46,393 nucleotides of DNA from Candidatus Saccharimonadota bacterium (GCA_017514805.1 JAFWIP010000003.1:1-46393); one strand, 5' to 3'. Shown: positions 17,021-25,704, counted from the first letter of the stretch. The notes: generated by a model not told the origin, from the letters alone. Numbers and translations are program-made.

Positions 17021-17728
17021 ATGAATAGTGTCAAAAAATACATTGCCGAATTCATCGGTACCGCTATTTTGGTACTTTTCGGCTGCGGCACCGCTGTCGT
17101 TAGTGGCGGCAATCTAATATTAACTTCATTTGCCTTTGGCCTCGCAATTGTAGCGGGCGCATACGCCATCGGCGACATTTCGGGCTGCCACGTCAACCCG
17201 GCCGTCTCGCTCGCAATGCTCATCAGTGGCAAACTATCCATCAAAGATTTCTTTGGCTACGTTGCTAGCCAAATTGCCGGCGCATTCGCAGGCTCAGGCC
17301 TCCTCTATGCAATTCTCAGCTGCACTAACCTCGGCACAAAAGCCCTAGGCGCCAATGGTTTTGATGGCTACAGCGCAACTGGCCTAAACATGACTGGCGC
17401 AATTCTCGTCGAAATCATCTTAACATTCGTATTCGTCTATACAATTCTCGGTGTTACCGCAAAAGTCGAGCGCGCACATATTGCCGGCATCGTTATTGCG
17501 CTAACACTCACCTTCGTACATATTATCGGCATCAACTTAACTGGCACTTCCGTAAACCCAGCTCGCTCTCTCGCACCAGCCGTATTACTCGGCGGCGAAG
17601 CAATTAAACAAGTATGGGTATTTATCGTAGCGCCATTCGCCGGCGCCGCTGTTGCAGCTTGCGTCTACAAAATGCTCAATGTTGGTTGCGCAGCAGAGAC
17701 TAAACCAACCAAGAAATCCAAGAAATAA
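17021..17728 (+). CDS. Aquaporin (MIP family channel)
   Basis: The protein has 235 residues and six membrane helices in two repeats. Both pore motifs are present: GCHVNPAVS and GTSVNPARS. Ser after the second NPAR favours a water channel (AqpZ type) over a glycerol facilitator, which usually has Asp there. It would move water or small neutral solutes across the membrane. TAAAAT lies at 16983-16988, and the RBS AAAGGGA is eight bases before the ATG. A basic tail KPTKKSKK ends the protein. Confidence 0.95.
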   Translation: MNSVKKYIAEFIGTAILVLFGCGTAVVSGGNLILTSFAFGLAIVAGAYAIGDISGCHVNPAVSLAMLISGKLSIKDFFGYVASQIAGAFAGSGLLYAILSCTNLGTKALGANGFDGYSATGLNMTGAILVEIILTFVFVYTILGVTAKVERAHIAGIVIALTLTFVHIIGINLTGTSVNPARSLAPAVLLGGEAIKQVWVFIVAPFAGAAVAACVYKMLNVGCAAETKPTKKSKK

Positions 17729-17740
17729 TAGATACATTAT

Positions 17741-17859
17741 CCCCTCATCTAAAGCTTTAAAGAAGACCGTCGTCAGGCCAGCCCGCCGTTGCGGGTGTCC
17801 TGCGACTCGTACTCGGCCGTAGCCTCCGTAAGCTTCTTAAAAGCTTCAGATTCAGGGGG
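17741..17859 (+). repeat. Structured intergenic element, copy 1
   Basis: An imperfect inverted repeat closes this 119-base element: 17741-17765 pairs with 17833-17859 (AAGCTTTAAAGAAG against CTTCTTAAAAGCTT, plus CCCC/GGGG ends). Inside are GTCG-T-CAGG..CCTG-CGAC around CCCGC-CGTT-GCGGG, and a second hairpin whose loop contains CCGTAGCCT. It does not end in a T-run, so it is not a simple terminator. Copy 2 (17886-18002) is its diverged inverted homologue. No open reading frame of note lies in 17729-18026. Confidence 0.7.
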
Positions 17860-17885
17860 TTTAATATATCCCTAATCACTATATT

Positions 17886-18002
17886 TTCTCACCTGAAGCA
17901 TATTTGAGAGCTCGCGCAGCCTACGGGCGAGCGTGAGGAGCGAGTCGCCCGTGAAGACGGGCCGACTCGACGACGTTCTCTCTAATATGTTTCAGGTGAG
18001 AA
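17886..18002 (-). repeat. Structured intergenic element, copy 2 (inverted)
   Basis: A 25-base stem, 17886-17910 against 17978-18002, has one G.T pair and one mismatch. Read on the minus strand the core has CGTCGTC, the hairpin CGAGTC-GCCCGT-CTTC-ACGGGC-GACTCG, and a hairpin with loop CCGTAGGCT between CTCGC and GCGAG. It matches copy 1 in order, spacing and loop sequence while the stems have changed on both sides. It ends 12 bases before the -10 box of dnaX. Confidence 0.7.
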
Positions 18003-18026
18003 ATCATTTTGAGGTATAATTGTAGT

Positions 18027-19415
18027 ATGAAGGCATTGTATCGGAGGTACCGCCCGAAGACGCTCGCCGAGGTAATCGGCCAAGAGCAAATCACTAGCGT
18101 GCTCGAAAAATCGCTCAAAAACCACAAGATTTCGCACGCCTATCTTTTTATTGGACCACGCGGAACCGGTAAAACCTCCGTTGCGCGCATTCTTGCTCAT
18201 GAGATCAATGGTTTTAAATACGAACTTGAAGATGACTACCTAGACATTATTGAAATTGATGCAGCTAGTAATACTGGCGTAGATAATATTCGCGATCTCC
18301 GCGAACGTGCGATCATCGCGCCAACCAAAGGCAAGTTCAAGGTTTACATCATCGACGAAGTTCATATGCTCAGTAAGTCAGCATTCAATGCCTTGCTCAA
18401 AACGCTCGAGGAGCCGCCAGAGCACGTCGTATTCATCATGGCGACGACTGATGCGCATAAGGTGCCTATTACTATCACGAGTCGAAGCCAAGTCTATACG
18501 TTCAAGCTCGCTAATCCGAGCACGATGTTTGATCATCTAAAAGATATCTGCAAAAAAGAAAAAATCAAAATCACTGATGACGCAATAAAAATCGTCGTCA
18601 AGCGTGGTGGCGGCTCATTCCGCGATTCATTATCCTTACTTGATCAGGTATCGACAATTAGTGATGGCGAAATCGATGGCGAAATGCTCACTAAAGCACT
18701 CGGTCTACCGCAGGAAGCAATTATCGAATCTCTTATTAATGCTTATGTTTCTGGAGACCTAGCAACAATCCGAAATCATCTAACCGAGCTAACAGAATCC
18801 GGAATTAAAGCAGAAATTACCGCTAATGAATTAGTCGACGCAATTATTGCTAATCCGGAACCGCAGTTATTGCCACTGCTCGATAAGCTTATTGACGTTA
18901 ATCGCTCAAGCAATCCGGCCGCAAGGCTACTCTTGGCGCTTTGCCAAAGCCAAAACAGCATCGTAATGCCGCGCCAAATAGCTCAAGCGCCAATTATCCA
19001 AAAAGCCGCTGCTCCGGTCAAACCGCAACCAACACCAAAGACCGCAGACAGTAAAACATCGCAGCCTGCGCCTTTACCAGAACCAGAACCGGCGCCGCAA
19101 CCGATAGCAATCGCAAACGACACAGGCGCAACGGAGATATGGCAAAAAATCATCGCACATGTCGCCGAAAAACACCCACTTCTTGCACCTGATATCGTTA
19201 CCGCAAAATATACCTTTGAAAACAAAATCTTGAAGATATATACCGGCAACTATGTACGCGCTAAGAATATCGAAAAACGTCGGAACGCAATCGCAGAAAT
19301 CCTGCCAGGCGACATTACAATCGAAATCACTAAGGAAAAACTCGCTACAGATCCAGAAGTAGCAAACATTGCCGCCATCATGGGCGGAGGAGAGGAGGTA
19401 GAAATCAATGAGTAA
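18027..19415 (+). CDS. dnaX: DNA polymerase III subunit gamma/tau
   Basis: The protein has 462 residues. It is the clamp-loader ATPase: Walker A GPRGTGKTS, IEIDAASNTGVDNIRDL, Walker B VYIIDEVHM, LLKTLEEPPEHVVFI and the SRS arginine-finger box. A Pro/Ala-rich linker (about 325-370) leads to a C-terminal domain. The four-Cys zinc module normally between Walker A and the AAS motif is missing: HEINGFKYELEDDYLD stands in its place. The start at 18027 lies exactly six bases after TATAAT (18015-18020), so the mRNA is probably leaderless. It overlaps dnaB by eight bases. Confidence 0.95.
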   Translation: MKALYRRYRPKTLAEVIGQEQITSVLEKSLKNHKISHAYLFIGPRGTGKTSVARILAHEINGFKYELEDDYLDIIEIDAASNTGVDNIRDLRERAIIAPTKGKFKVYIIDEVHMLSKSAFNALLKTLEEPPEHVVFIMATTDAHKVPITITSRSQVYTFKLANPSTMFDHLKDICKKEKIKITDDAIKIVVKRGGGSFRDSLSLLDQVSTISDGEIDGEMLTKALGLPQEAIIESLINAYVSGDLATIRNHLTELTESGIKAEITANELVDAIIANPEPQLLPLLDKLIDVNRSSNPAARLLLALCQSQNSIVMPRQIAQAPIIQKAAAPVKPQPTPKTADSKTSQPAPLPEPEPAPQPIAIANDTGATEIWQKIIAHVAEKHPLLAPDIVTAKYTFENKILKIYTGNYVRAKNIEKRRNAIAEILPGDITIEITKEKLATDPEVANIAAIMGGGEEVEINE

Positions 19416-20757
19416 CGAAGAAAAAACTACTGAACGCATTACGCCACAAAACCTAGATGCCGAAAAATCGCTCCTAGGCGCAATTTTGATTTCTGAAGAA
19501 TCGCTCCCGGATGTTACGCAAATTGTTAAGCCGCAAGATTTTTATGATGAGCGCAATCAGCACATCTATAATGCAATGTGGAACCTATACGAGCATCATC
19601 GCCCAGTCGATTTGCTTACCGTAAAAGATGAACTAAAATCAAAGAAGTTGACTCAGAAGGCTGGCGGCTCCGCCTATCTTTCAGAGCTATCCGGCTACGC
19701 GCCAACCGCGGCGCATGCTACTGCTTATGCCGAAATCGTCAAAGAAGCAGCAATTCGCCGTCGTCTTATTAGTGCTGCCGCTAAAATCAATGAGCAAGCC
19801 TACAAAGAAGATACCGAGACTAATGAAATCCTCGATGAAGCAGAGAAATACATTCTCGAAGTATCCGACCAAAACACCCATTCCGATGCAGAGTTTATCG
19901 GTGATTTGCTTTCGGGCGCATTTGATCGCCTCGAGCAGCTTTACGAAAACAAAGGCTCAATTGCTGGCTTCAAAACTGGCTACCCAGACCTAGATAAAAA
20001 GACCGCCGGTTTTCATAAGTCCGACTTAATCATTCTCGCCGCACGTCCTGCAATGGGCAAAACCGCACTCGCACTAAACTTTGCTCGCAACGTCGCCGCA
20101 ATCAATAAAAAGGCCGTCCTAATATTCTCACTAGAGATGAGTAAAGACCAATTAATAAACCGCATGCTTTCTGATGCATCTGGTGTTAATTCATATGACC
20201 TTGAAACCGGTAATTATGAGGCTGACGATTTTACCAGAATCAACGAAGCTATGTCGGAACTTTCCGAAGAGCAAATCTACATCGATGATAGTCCAGGCCT
20301 ATCAATTATGGAAATGCGCACTAAGGCTCGTCGTATCGCCCACGAGCACGAGCTAGCCCTAATTATCGTAGATTACCTCCAGCTTATGTCTGGCGGCAGC
20401 AAACGCGACCAAAACCGCGTCAACGAAGTCTCCGAAATCTCGCGCGGCCTCAAGTTAATTGCTCGTGAGCTCAACGTACCAGTCATCGCACTATCGCAGC
20501 TCAGCCGTAGCGTCGAAACGCGTCAGGGAAGCAATATTCCAATGCTCTCAGATCTCCGCGAATCAGGTTCCATTGAGCAGGATGCCGATATCGTAATGTT
20601 TATTTATCGCGAAGATTACTATAATGAGGAAACTGATCGCCAAAATATCGCCGACCTCATCTTAGCAAAGCACCGCCGCGGCGCAACCGGCAAAGTCGAA
20701 CTCTTCTTCGATAAAGAGCGCGTACGCTTCATGTCACTTGATACTAAGCATGAGTAG
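19408..20757 (+). CDS. dnaB: Replicative DNA helicase DnaB
   Basis: The protein has 449 residues. The N-terminal domain starts PQNLDAEKSLLGAIL, and the RecA-like motor has GYPDLDKKTAGF, Walker A ARPAMGKTA, LIIVDYLQLMSGG and the Arg-finger region of LSQLSRSVETR. It unwinds DNA ahead of the fork and contacts primase. GGAGGAGAGGAGG upstream of the ATG, inside the end of dnaX, is a strong RBS, so this gene is translated from the dnaX mRNA. No intein is seen. Confidence 0.97.
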   Translation: MSNEEKTTERITPQNLDAEKSLLGAILISEESLPDVTQIVKPQDFYDERNQHIYNAMWNLYEHHRPVDLLTVKDELKSKKLTQKAGGSAYLSELSGYAPTAAHATAYAEIVKEAAIRRRLISAAAKINEQAYKEDTETNEILDEAEKYILEVSDQNTHSDAEFIGDLLSGAFDRLEQLYENKGSIAGFKTGYPDLDKKTAGFHKSDLIILAARPAMGKTALALNFARNVAAINKKAVLIFSLEMSKDQLINRMLSDASGVNSYDLETGNYEADDFTRINEAMSELSEEQIYIDDSPGLSIMEMRTKARRIAHEHELALIIVDYLQLMSGGSKRDQNRVNEVSEISRGLKLIARELNVPVIALSQLSRSVETRQGSNIPMLSDLRESGSIEQDADIVMFIYREDYYNEETDRQNIADLILAKHRRGATGKVELFFDKERVRFMSLDTKHE

Positions 20758-20791
20758 TTTAATGCATTTATATATGCTATAATCAGATACA

Positions 20792-22246
20792 GTGAAGAAA
20801 CGAACGAAACAATTCTTTTTGTATCATCATCGCATCGGTTTGGGCTACTTTTTGCTAGGCATTATATTTATTGCTTTGCTAACTTTTCTCCCAACTATCG
20901 CACCGAACGGCCTGACCGAAGACGAAATGGCTTCAACGATCGCAGCCAGCGAGTTAGATAATGGCCTCATCGAACAGGGCAATATTATCGATTTGCCGTA
21001 CCATATTCTTCAGAAAACAAGTCTTCATTTCTTCGGCCTTAGTATTTGGTCGATTAAGCTTCCGTCGATCGTGATCGCCGTATTTGCAGCCCTCTTCATT
21101 ATTCTCCTCTTAAACCGTTGGTTCAAAAACGATGTCGCCATCGTTGGCTCAATCCTCACTACTCTTTCAACCGCATTTCTATTCTTAGCCGGCAACGGTA
21201 CACCGATCATCATGTATGTGTTCTGGCTCGCCCTCATCTTGTGGCTCGGCTCAAAAATTGTCGGCAACGACCACGTCAGCCCAATTCTCGTAATCTCATT
21301 TTTCCTTTCCGTAGCACTTTCAGCCTATACGCCACATTTACTCTACGTCGCCTTCGCGGTTGCTACAGCAGGCATCATTCACCCCCATCTCCGTTTTGCG
21401 CTAAAGCAAATGAATTTTTGGCAATTATTACTCAGCTTCGGTATCTTTGTTCTCGCAATTACACCACTCGTTATCGGTTGTTTAGTAAAATCTGAAAATA
21501 TCCAATCGTTACTAACGATGTCAAACTTTAGTCTGGGGAACTTCATACAGAATATATCAAACGCATTTGCGCCATTCTTTAGCTTTAGCTTAGTCTATAA
21601 CAGCATTTATCTCGCGCCGCTCTTTGGCCTTGCGACTGTCGTTATTGTTATTATCGGTATTCTCGCAAGCATTGGTAAAATGTTCACTTCTCGTAATACC
21701 GTCGTAAGTCTATTAGTCATCTATGCAATTATTATTTCCGGCCTGAATCCAAATGTCGCCATTTCCATCATCATTCCAATCGCCATTCTAACTGCGGCCG
21801 GCGTCGAATCGATCGTCGAAAAATGGTATTCGCTCTTCCCAGAAAATCCATACGCGCATCTCTTCGGCATTACCCCGATGGTCGTTATAATGTGTATGAT
21901 TATCGTCTCGAGCCAGACACATTATGTCTTTGGCTATCACTATGTGCCACGCGTTGCTGATAATTTCAATAATGACCTAGTCACAATTCGTGAACGCGTC
22001 GATACAAATACTCCAATTCTTCTAACTAAAGATACAAAGTACAAAGATTTCTACCGCCTACTCAATAAGTACACGGAATATAAGACAATTGAAAGAATCG
22101 ACCAAGATATGACCGAATATGTTTCATTTGGCGCAAATCGCACTGAGAATTTCAAGCTAAAAGAGATAATTACTTCACCAAAGAGCAGAAATTCTGATAG
22201 ACTATATATATACTCAAAAGATACAGATAATAAGGGAGAAAAGTAG
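20792..22246 (+). CDS. GT-C/PMT-like membrane glycosyltransferase (GT39 type)
   Basis: The protein has 484 residues with about ten to eleven hydrophobic helices. A first outside loop with NGLTEDEMAST carries the acidic pair typical of GT-C enzymes such as ArnT and protein mannosyltransferases, and a soluble C-terminal domain follows (about 390-484). It would transfer a sugar from a lipid carrier to an acceptor outside the membrane; the acceptor is unknown. The start is GTG. TATAAT (20778-20783, with extended TGC) is eight bases upstream with no Shine-Dalgarno site. Confidence 0.75.
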   Translation: MKKRTKQFFLYHHRIGLGYFLLGIIFIALLTFLPTIAPNGLTEDEMASTIAASELDNGLIEQGNIIDLPYHILQKTSLHFFGLSIWSIKLPSIVIAVFAALFIILLLNRWFKNDVAIVGSILTTLSTAFLFLAGNGTPIIMYVFWLALILWLGSKIVGNDHVSPILVISFFLSVALSAYTPHLLYVAFAVATAGIIHPHLRFALKQMNFWQLLLSFGIFVLAITPLVIGCLVKSENIQSLLTMSNFSLGNFIQNISNAFAPFFSFSLVYNSIYLAPLFGLATVVIVIIGILASIGKMFTSRNTVVSLLVIYAIIISGLNPNVAISIIIPIAILTAAGVESIVEKWYSLFPENPYAHLFGITPMVVIMCMIIVSSQTHYVFGYHYVPRVADNFNNDLVTIRERVDTNTPILLTKDTKYKDFYRLLNKYTEYKTIERIDQDMTEYVSFGANRTENFKLKEIITSPKSRNSDRLYIYSKDTDNKGEK

Positions 22247-22247
22247 T

Positions 22248-22544
22248 ATGGGCGCCACAATGGACCAAATGAAGATGATTAACGAACTTCGCAAAGCTCA
22301 AAAAGAGCTAAAGAACGAGATTGTCGAAGTAGAAGCCGGCGACGAAGCAGTTGTCGTCCAGATTACCGGCGAGTTAAAGGTTAAGAAAGTCACCATCGAT
22401 CCAGAGAAGGTTGATCTTGACGATATTCATGAACTCGAGCGCTGGATTGAAAACTGTATGCGCGACGGCATGGCAAAGGCACAGGAAATTGCTACCGAGA
22501 AGATGAAGCCACTCATGGGCTCTCTCGGCAACTTCGGGATGTAA
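22248..22544 (+). CDS. YbaB/EbfC family nucleoid-associated protein
   Basis: The protein has 98 residues. The fold shows a long N-terminal helix (MDQMKMINELRKAQKELKN), the beta part DEAVVVQITGELKVKKVTIDPE, and a C-terminal helix. The family binds DNA as dimers. The order dnaX - ebfC - recR is common in bacteria, here with two insertions. The RBS AAGGGAGAAAAG precedes the ATG; recR starts three bases after the stop codon. Confidence 0.92.
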   Translation: MGATMDQMKMINELRKAQKELKNEIVEVEAGDEAVVVQITGELKVKKVTIDPEKVDLDDIHELERWIENCMRDGMAKAQEIATEKMKPLMGSLGNFGM

Positions 22545-22546
22545 TT

Positions 22547-23152
22547 ATGCTTCCTAGCGCTCTCAATGATGTTATTGACGCACTCGGGCGCTTACCAGGC
22601 GTAGGTTCACGTACTGCGGAACGCTACGCCTACTTTTTGCTAAAATCGGATTCTAATATCTCCGAGAATATCGCAAATTCACTCTCAAGGCTCCACGACG
22701 GCGTTAAGAGTTGTCCAATTACTTTTGCTATTATGGATGCCACCGAGGAGATTTCGCCGCTCTACAGCGATCCTGCGCGCGATAAAAGCATTATTCTTGT
22801 CGTCGAGGAACCGCTAGATATTTACGCAATCGAACATACTAAGGCCTACAAAGGCACCTATCACGTTCTCGGCGGCGCTATTTCACCGATGGACGGCATT
22901 ACCGCGGATCAGCTTCATATTAAGGAGCTCATCGCTCGCGTCGAGGCTGACAATGTAAATGAAATAATTATTGCTACTAACCCATCTGTAGAAGGAGAAT
23001 CTACCGCCGTCCTCCTTGATAAACTACTGCACGAGAAGTATCCAGATTTACAAATCACTCGTCTTGCACGTGGTCTGCCTCTCGGCGTCTCCCTTGAATA
23101 TGCCGACCAAATCACACTCACCTCTGCACTCAATAACCGTACTAAGCTATAG
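22547..23152 (+). CDS. recR: Recombination protein RecR, without the usual zinc finger
   Basis: The protein has 201 residues, full family length. The helix-hairpin-helix (LGRLPGVGSRTAERYAYFLL) and the Toprim domain (ILVVEEPLDIYAIEHTKAYKGTYHVLGGAISPMDGI) are clear. Between them the Cys4 finger is reduced to one Cys: SCPITFAIMDATEEISPLYSDPARD stands where C-x2-C ... C-x2-C is expected. RecR works with RecO and RecF to load RecA at gaps. It is translated together with the ebfC homologue. Confidence 0.95.
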   Translation: MLPSALNDVIDALGRLPGVGSRTAERYAYFLLKSDSNISENIANSLSRLHDGVKSCPITFAIMDATEEISPLYSDPARDKSIILVVEEPLDIYAIEHTKAYKGTYHVLGGAISPMDGITADQLHIKELIARVEADNVNEIIIATNPSVEGESTAVLLDKLLHEKYPDLQITRLARGLPLGVSLEYADQITLTSALNNRTKL

Positions 23153-23157
23153 TAGTA

Positions 23158-23280
23158 TTGACAAATTAAAGAGCTTGTGCTATAATTATAGTAATTTTGT
23201 TCTTTAATAATGTTGTTCATTCAAGAGAACGACATCCGCCATAATCCAAGAGGGGAAAGGAGGAAGTGCGGGTGGCGGCG
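23158..23280 (+). promoter_or_regulatory. Promoter and structured leader of the 23293 gene
   Basis: TTGACA (23158-23163), 17 bases, TATAAT (23181-23186). The leader is about 100 bases. The strong RBS GGAGG (23259-23263) is about 29 bases before the ATG, with the hairpin GTGCG-loop-CGCAC (23266-23283) between them. A short GTG frame ending at TAA (23287-23289) also lies there. Confidence 0.7.
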
Positions 23281-23292
23281 CACGAATAAAAT

Positions 23293-23706
23293 ATGAGAAA
23301 AATAGCATTAGGGATACTTTGCGTGATCATTCTTTCGTTTTCCTGGAGTGTAAACGTTTTTGCTTCTTCGGAAGAAGATAATCCAAAACCGGAAGAACCT
23401 ACAAAAATAACTTACGAATCGCCTGATCCTGAACGGGATGTAGAGCCACGTGAGACAACCGACATGGAGACCATAGCAAACGAAGAAACAGAAGCGGATA
23501 AGCTCCGAGACAAATATGAGCTGAAGATTGAAGGCCTAAATTATGACTACGCTGAAAAATACGAGTCAGCAGCAGGCGGAGTAACCTTAGCACTTATAAT
23601 AGTAGCAATGTTTCTTCTCGTTTTTACGCTAGAACTCATCCATACTAAGTGTGAAGTTATGAGACTAACAGAAAAGATTGAAAAGATGGAAAAAATGAAT
23701 AACTAG
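23293..23706 (+). CDS. Small exported membrane protein with an acidic outer region
   Basis: The protein has 137 residues. A signal peptide (about 1-25, ending NVFASS) is followed by a highly acidic, Pro-rich region (about 26-90), a membrane helix (about 95-117) and a charged C-terminal coiled coil (about 118-137). The acidic part should lie outside the cell and the coil inside. No family is recognised. It is a single-gene unit. Confidence 0.65.
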   Translation: MRKIALGILCVIILSFSWSVNVFASSEEDNPKPEEPTKITYESPDPERDVEPRETTDMETIANEETEADKLRDKYELKIEGLNYDYAEKYESAAGGVTLALIIVAMFLLVFTLELIHTKCEVMRLTEKIEKMEKMNN

Positions 23707-23712
23707 TCACAT

Positions 23713-23745
23713 AAGCCTCCAATCGATTGACTGGAGGCTTTTTCG
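23713..23745 (+). terminator. Rho-independent terminator
   Basis: AAGCCTCCA, loop, TGGAGGCTT, then TTTT. Confidence 0.9.
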
Positions 23746-23753
23746 TGCCGCTA

Positions 23754-23834
23754 TTGACTAATCAGGAAATATATGCTATAACTAATACGGATGCAGTATG
23801 CATTGTTTTTATTTTTTCTACTCAGAAAGGGGGA
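23754..23834 (+). promoter_or_regulatory. Promoter and RBS of the 23841 gene
   Basis: TTGACT (23754-23759), 17 bases, TATAAC (23777-23782) with extended TGC. AAAGGGGG is about seven bases before the ATG. Confidence 0.75.
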
Positions 23835-23840
23835 ATAATA

Positions 23841-24167
23841 ATGAATGGGTGGAATAAGCGCTGTAAAGAAACAGCAAGAAGTACGGAAGAAATGTGTGGC
23901 TTCCATCACTACGGAACGGCAGGAATGAGATATGAAAGATATCATTTATACGTTCTATTCGTAGAGGGTCGCAGTCACCACGAAATCGACATAACTAAAC
24001 AGTGTCGGGACAAATTTGGTAGATTAGACGCAAACAAAAGATCAGCAATCGAGGCGTCGATGCCAGACACGATCAAAGTAGATGTCGATAAATTCGACGG
24101 TAAAGGCTATGTATATTCGCTAGACGAAACCGACTTGGATAATTGGCTTGAATCCGTACAAATCTAA
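23841..24167 (+). CDS. Small orphan protein
   Basis: The protein has 108 residues from the ATG at 23841, chosen by its RBS. It is soluble, His/Tyr-rich in the middle (GFHHYGTAGMRYERYHLY, SHHEID) and acidic at the end. The His cluster could bind metal, but no family is recognised. It has its own promoter and terminator. Confidence 0.6.
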   Translation: MNGWNKRCKETARSTEEMCGFHHYGTAGMRYERYHLYVLFVEGRSHHEIDITKQCRDKFGRLDANKRSAIEASMPDTIKVDVDKFDGKGYVYSLDETDLDNWLESVQI

Positions 24168-24171
24168 ACAA

Positions 24172-24206
24172 AAAGCCTCGGTCAGAAATACGACCGAGGC
24201 ATTTTT
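24172..24206. terminator. Bidirectional terminator
   Basis: GCCTCGGTC, loop, GACCGAGGC, with A-run left and T-run right. It serves the 23841 gene and, in the other direction, glyA. Confidence 0.92.
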
Positions 24207-24208
24207 TA

Positions 24209-25576
24209 TTATCGACTGGTTGGCGTTGGGAATTTCTTGCCTAAGAATCGCACCGCTTCACGCAGCTCGACAATTACCTTGCCCATGATCTCCATGCTTT
24301 GCCACTCGCCATTATTGCGTGCCGGGCAAAAGTCTGCAATCGCATTCAGGCAGGTCGCAATCATCTTCATCTCATTCTCGCCCATACCGCGCGTTGTGAT
24401 TGCTGGCGTACCAAGACGAACACCAGATGGCGCAAAACGCTTGCGTGGATCATTTGGGATTGCATTTGCATTCAAGGTTAGACCACAACGGTCGCAGAGT
24501 TTTTCAAAAGTCTTACCATCAACACCGCAAGTCTTAACCGTATCAATCAAAATCAAATGATTATCCGTGCCGCCACCAATCAGAGTAAAGCCGCAATCCT
24601 GCAGCTCAGAAGCCAAAGCTTGCGCATTCTTCACGATCTGCTTCGCATAGCGTTTAAACTCAGGCTGAAGCGCCTCATAGAAACAAACTGCCTTCGCTGC
24701 AATCACATGCATCAATGGGCCACCTTGCGTACCAGGGAAGACCGAACGGTCAATTAATGTAGGAATATTTTCAATCGTATGGCCCACTTTCTTCAGCGGG
24801 TTACTGACAATACCCTTCGAAAGAATCAAGCCACCGCGTGGACCACGAAGCGTCTTGTGTGTCGTAGTTGTCATAACATGGAAGCCATGATTGAGCGGAT
24901 TTGGATGGACGCCACCGGCAATTAAGCCAGCAACGTGCGCCATATCTGCCATAAGCAAACAGCCAGGAATCTTCTGACCAATTTCAGCAATTCGATCAAA
25001 ATCCGGAACCTTCATAAAGGCAGAATAACCAACGAGGATAATTTTTGGCTTATGCTCCATTGCCAAGCGCTCAATCTCCTCGTAATTAAGATCACCTGTT
25101 TCAGGATCCGTGCCGTAGCCGATAAAATTATAGATCTTTGCGCTCTGGGTAACTGGCGCACCATGAGTCAAATGGCCGCCATGACCAAGATCCATGCCTA
25201 GGACAGTGTCGCCAGGCTTTAGCCAAGCATTATAAACAGCATTGTTTGCCTGTGCGCCAGAATGAGGCTGGACATTCGCATGATCAGCATGGAAGAGCCT
25301 GCGCGCACGCGCAATCGCTAGACGCTCAATCTTATCTGTATTCTCTTGGCCACCATAATAGCGATAATCCGCCACTGTCGTCTCGCGAAGTGCGCGAGAA
25401 TCAGAGCCATCAAGACCTTCAAAATTCGGATAGCCCTCAGAATACTTATTCGTTAAGATAGAACCCATCGCACGCAAAACCTGCGACGAAACATAGTTTT
25501 CGCTCGGAATTAGTTCCAAGCCTTCGCTCTGGCGGACTTCTTCATCAGAAATAATTTCAAATATCTTTTCGTCCAT
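24209..25576 (-). CDS. glyA: Serine hydroxymethyltransferase
   Basis: The protein has 455 residues, slightly longer than usual. PLP enzyme motifs: SEGLELIPSENYVS, the Gly-rich YSEGYPNFEGLDGSD, NVQPHSGAQANNAVY, and the active-site Lys in TTTTHKTLRGPRGG. It converts serine and tetrahydrofolate to glycine and methylene-THF, which also feeds dTMP synthesis. It is a single gene on the minus strand. The mRNA start was not located with confidence. Confidence 0.97.
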   Translation of the reverse strand: MDEKIFEIISDEEVRQSEGLELIPSENYVSSQVLRAMGSILTNKYSEGYPNFEGLDGSDSRALRETTVADYRYYGGQENTDKIERLAIARARRLFHADHANVQPHSGAQANNAVYNAWLKPGDTVLGMDLGHGGHLTHGAPVTQSAKIYNFIGYGTDPETGDLNYEEIERLAMEHKPKIILVGYSAFMKVPDFDRIAEIGQKIPGCLLMADMAHVAGLIAGGVHPNPLNHGFHVMTTTTHKTLRGPRGGLILSKGIVSNPLKKVGHTIENIPTLIDRSVFPGTQGGPLMHVIAAKAVCFYEALQPEFKRYAKQIVKNAQALASELQDCGFTLIGGGTDNHLILIDTVKTCGVDGKTFEKLCDRCGLTLNANAIPNDPRKRFAPSGVRLGTPAITTRGMGENEMKMIATCLNAIADFCPARNNGEWQSMEIMGKVIVELREAVRFLGKKFPTPTSR

Positions 25577-25643
25577 ATAACCTCCAAATACTCCCTTTGT
25601 TCTATTCTAGCATGTTTGAGCAAATAGGCCGAAAAAGAATCAA

Positions 25644-25697
25644 TTGACTTTACATAGAAGTGTTATATAATATAAATATCCCAAGCAGAAAGGGGGT
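25644..25697 (+). promoter_or_regulatory. Promoter and RBS of the 25705 gene
   Basis: TTGACT (25644-25649), 16 bases, TATAAT (25666-25671), and AGAAAGGGGG ending seven bases before the ATG. Confidence 0.75.
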
Positions 25698-25704
25698 TGA
25701 TTTT

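Noticed and set aside
17729-18026. RNase P RNA or SRP RNA in the dnaX upstream gap
   Set aside because: The RNase P GAGGAAAGTCC block and the SRP GGAAGG/AGCAGCC core are absent on both strands. The region resolves into two homologous inverted elements instead.
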